45,097 bases of DNA from CAZXSK01 sp964642855 (GTDB lineage Bacteria; Planctomycetota; Phycisphaerae; SM23-33). The notes under the pieces were generated by a model that saw nothing but the letters and a program-made list of their open reading frames with translations, did no database searches and was not told the DNA's origin. The position numbers and the translations under genes are program-made. Numbering within the stretch: the first letter of the stretch is position 1; every line of letters starts with the position of its first letter. Positions 43,223 through 45,097 of this stretch are shown one piece after another. Location of the stretch: positions 1-45,097 of the forward strand of contig CAZXSK010000030.1 of the NCBI GenBank assembly GCA_964642855.1, in the 5' to 3' direction.

Positions 43223-43501
43223 CTAGCGGCCGGTGTCTTCCATTCTCCGGCGGGCCTGCTCGACGAGATCCAGCAGCGTGACGCGCTTGTCCCGGCCTGG
43301 CGCGGTGAGCTGGTCGATCTGCTCTTCGGAGAGATGCTGCCGGAGGAATCCTTCCACGTCGAACGTTTCCCACCAGCAGTCGAAGATCCGCCTGCAAGGG
43401 AGGTCCGCGCCCGGCGATCGGCAGTAGGAGAAGGCCAGTTCATGCCCCAGCCGGGGGCAGCGGCGCTTGCGGGCATCGTGTTTGTCGATCGGATCAGCCA
43501 T
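43223..43501 (-). CDS. Small Cys-rich protein
   Basis: A 92-residue protein with four closely spaced cysteines: KRRCPRLGHELAFSYCRSPG, then LPCRRIFDCWWETFDVEGFL. The pattern C-x11-C ... C-x5-C suggests metal binding, possibly zinc or an iron-sulfur cluster; I recall similar uncharacterised small proteins in Deltaproteobacteria. The C-terminal part is helical (LSEEQIDQLTAPGRDKRVTL). The ATG at 43501 has GAGGAGG seven bases upstream, which fixes the start. It is probably cotranscribed with the 40-residue membrane protein 17 bp upstream. Function unknown. Confidence 0.75.
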   Translation of the reverse strand: MADPIDKHDARKRRCPRLGHELAFSYCRSPGADLPCRRIFDCWWETFDVEGFLRQHLSEEQIDQLTAPGRDKRVTLLDLVEQARRRMEDTGR

Positions 43502-43518
43502 CGCGAGCCTCCTCACAG

Positions 43519-43641
43519 TCAGAGCGTCCACACCACCACAGCCAGCACCCCCACCAGCACGGCCAGCACAACGATCTTACACCAGCGGTGCTCCCAGAAG
43601 AAATCCGCGAACTCCAGCAGCAGGTCCAGCAGGACTTCCAT
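43519..43641 (-). CDS. 40-residue single-pass membrane protein
   Basis: A small gene: MEVLLDLLLEFADFFWEHRW, then a hydrophobic stretch (CKIVVLAVLVGVLAVVVWTL) to the end. GGAGG lies about six bases before the ATG at 43641, and an extended -10 box lies about 55 bases further upstream. The close spacing to the Cys-rich gene suggests an operon. Too short for homology to be judged by eye. Confidence 0.65.
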   Translation of the reverse strand: MEVLLDLLLEFADFFWEHRWCKIVVLAVLVGVLAVVVWTL

Positions 43642-43694
43642 GTCATCCCTCCGGCGGTTGGTCAGCGGCTTGCCCGTCGAACGTTACAGCTATG

Positions 43695-43703
43695 AATATA
43701 CCA
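43695..43703 (-). promoter_or_regulatory. Extended -10 promoter of the small-gene pair
   Basis: On the minus strand TGGTATATT gives the extended -10 pattern TG-N-TATATT. It lies about 54 bases before the ATG of the 40-residue protein. No good -35 box is evident. Confidence 0.45.
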
Positions 43704-43755
43704 CACCCGGAGAGTTCCGACAGGGCAACCTGCTGTGAACATTCCGCAATAAGCC

Positions 43756-43783
43756 TTGCCGGATCGCGCATTCGGCATAGAAT
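43756..43783 (+). promoter_or_regulatory. Promoter of the rightmost PEP-CTERM gene
   Basis: TTGCCG and TAGAAT with 16 bases between, 75 bases upstream of the ATG at 43859. Confidence 0.5.
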
Positions 43784-43858
43784 AGATGGGAAGCCCGTCG
43801 TGGGTGGAAGGCTTCGGCTCACTTGCTCATCTCATGAAAACGTGGAGGAGTTTCTGCT

Positions 43859-44572
43859 ATGCACAGGATTGCACTTGCTGCGCTGCTGACAACAGCGGTG
43901 TCTCTTGCCTCGGCTGCACCGGTAACGATTACCTGGGGCGTAAACGGAGGCGACCTGGCCGCGGGTGAAATCGATCTCGGCGACGCGAAGGATTCGGCAT
44001 CGTATACGTGGACCAACCCCGGGGCGGCAGGGTTCGACGTGACGCTCACCAACAGCGAAGGAACGTCCGGCTGGGACGGCGAGGATCCGGCAGGATCCAT
44101 CAAGACCCACGGATCAGCCGACTCGACGGTGACCTTCGAATTCTTCCAGACCGGGACGACCATCCCGGTGAACGTCACGGGTTTCCGCGTCATGTTCGGC
44201 GACCTGGATTCCGGCGGCGTGGGCCCGGCTGTGGATTTCACCGTCACCAGCTTCGGCGTCCAGAGCCCCCTGGATGTATCGCTGTTCGATCTGGGTTCGG
44301 ACCTGTCCCCGGCTGACAACGACGGAGACGGGATCACCGACGACATCGCCAGCGCCCACAGTGAAAGTAGTGTGAGTTTCGGATACGCCCCGATCAACGC
44401 GGTGGTCAACACCGGCTCGATGGCGATCTCCAGCCTCTCGTTCCAGAGCCTGGACTACGTGCACATCGGCAATGCCACAACGTCCGAGATGGAGATTATC
44501 CCCGAACCGGCAACGCTGTCGCTGCTGGCTGCGGGCGGACTGGCCGGCCTGGTCAAACGCCGCCGTCGCTGA
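43859..44572 (+). CDS. PEP-CTERM exported protein
   Basis: A 237-residue protein with a signal peptide (MHRIALAALLTTAVSLASAA) and a beta-rich mature part without a recognised domain (GFRVMFGDLDSGGVGPAVDF, YTWTNPGAAGFDVTLTNSEG). An acidic DNDGDGITDD stretch at about 155 may bind calcium. It ends IIPEPATLSLLAAGGLAGLV followed by KRRRR, a typical PEP-CTERM. GGAGGAG lies about eight bases before the ATG. It is alone between a promoter and a terminator. Confidence 0.85.
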   Translation: MHRIALAALLTTAVSLASAAPVTITWGVNGGDLAAGEIDLGDAKDSASYTWTNPGAAGFDVTLTNSEGTSGWDGEDPAGSIKTHGSADSTVTFEFFQTGTTIPVNVTGFRVMFGDLDSGGVGPAVDFTVTSFGVQSPLDVSLFDLGSDLSPADNDGDGITDDIASAHSESSVSFGYAPINAVVNTGSMAISSLSFQSLDYVHIGNATTSEMEIIPEPATLSLLAAGGLAGLVKRRRR

Positions 44573-44627
44573 CCCACCCAGCCCCCGGCCGACATGCCGC
44601 CCGGACGGGCTGAGGAGCATACACAAG

Positions 44628-44666
44628 AACGGGGACGGCCTCGTGTGAGACCGTCCCCGTTGGTTT
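44628..44666. terminator. Bidirectional terminator hairpin
   Basis: AACGGGGACGG (44628-44638) pairs perfectly with CCGTCCCCGTT (44651-44661), followed by GGTTT. It lies between the convergent PEP-CTERM and TrpB-like genes and can serve both. Confidence 0.7.
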
Positions 44667-44702
44667 GCGCTTGGCCTGCCCTTGCGGGCAAGGCTCAGCC
44701 GA

Positions 44703-45097
44703 TTACCACTTGCCGCTCTTGCGGACCTCGGCCGGGGGATACTCGGCGAAGATTTCCTCGGCCTTGTCCAGCTCTTCCTGGGGCAGGTCGAGGTCCTCCA
44801 GGTTGCCCTCGAAGTAGTTCTGGTAGGCGGTGAGGTCCATCAGTCCGTGGCCGGACCAGTTCATGAGGATGACCTTCTCCTTGCCCTCTTCCTTGGCCTG
44901 GTTGGCTGCGTCGATGGCAGCTGCGATGGCGTGAGACGTCTCCGGGGCGGGGATGAACCCCTCGGTGCGTGCCCACTGCACGGCCGCCTGATAGCACCCG
45001 AGCTGGTGGTAGCTGCGCGGGGTCAGCAGCCCTTCGTTGACCGCCTGGCTGACCAGCGGGGCCATGCCGTGATACCGCAGGCCGCCGGCGTGGATGG
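44703..45097 (-). CDS. trpB: Tryptophan synthase beta chain, TrpB2-like (5' end outside window)
   Basis: The last 130 residues of a PLP-dependent tryptophan synthase beta-like protein. Motifs of the TrpB2 class (TIGR01415-like) are clear: HAGGLRYHGMAPLVSQAVNE, SYHQLGCYQAAVQWARTEGF, IPAPETSHAIAAAIDAANQA and VILMNWSGHGLMDLTAYQNY. The class occurs with or instead of classical TrpB and may recycle indole. The N-terminal part with the PLP lysine lies beyond the right edge. No trpA is in view. Confidence 0.9.
   Translation of the reverse strand, partial: IHAGGLRYHGMAPLVSQAVNEGLLTPRSYHQLGCYQAAVQWARTEGFIPAPETSHAIAAAIDAANQAKEEGKEKVILMNWSGHGLMDLTAYQNYFEGNLEDLDLPQEELDKAEEIFAEYPPAEVRKSGKW

Overview
The window looks like part of a planctomycete chromosome, most likely class Phycisphaerae and probably from a draft or metagenome assembly. 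The evidence is a high G+C content, four exported proteins ending in PEP-CTERM anchors, a pseudopilin with the H-X9-DG motif common in Planctomycetes, a XylR/AraC-type regulator divergent from a PEP-CTERM gene, DUF4159 and LysM/FlgI-like envelope proteins, and a run of exactly 100 Ns (28165-28264) that marks a scaffold gap. Both window edges cut genes: RNase E/G on the left and a TrpB-like enzyme on the right.

Layout. 1-5860 (minus strand) is a compact cluster read as DUF502 membrane protein, hpf, PTS EIIA, HPr, Enzyme I, a DUF2344 protein and RNase E/G. It is a complete phosphorelay without a sugar permease, joined to ribosome hibernation and RNA decay, and so looks regulatory. 6141-17455 (plus strand) holds acetate kinase, a three-LysM membrane protein, a FlgI-like lipoprotein, SMC, a TPR-like lipoprotein and a double DUF4159 protein. 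17456-18798 has no convincing protein gene but holds a good candidate small RNA on the minus strand. 18799-26756 holds formate-THF ligase, the XylR-type regulator with a palindromic operator candidate and a divergent PEP-CTERM protein, a hypothetical protein and ClpB. 26992-31011 holds an exported CxxC-rich protein, the scaffold gap, the end of a YbhB/PEBP protein, a possible second small RNA and a large PPC-domain secreted protein. A tRNA-Ser(UGA) and an aldo/keto reductase follow.

The most interesting part is 32575-36145 on the minus strand. A promoter, a full cobalamin riboswitch and an intrinsic terminator lead into three genes: a beta-propeller-like PEP-CTERM protein, a second PEP-CTERM surface protein with dockerin-like calcium loops, and a pseudopilin. 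A B12 riboswitch driving surface proteins, one of them propeller-like, recalls the BtuG-type B12 capture proteins of Bacteroidetes. I propose it as a candidate planctomycete B12 surface-acquisition operon; this is inference.

36417-40199 carries purL, fused at its N terminus to two PurS-like domains, and purQ, which together should form a complete FGAM synthase. 40200-41007 is non-coding, with a degenerate 30-bp repeat and hairpins. The right end holds a DUF2752 protein, two paralogous lipoproteins, several very small genes (66, 92 and 40 codons), another PEP-CTERM protein and the TrpB-like end.
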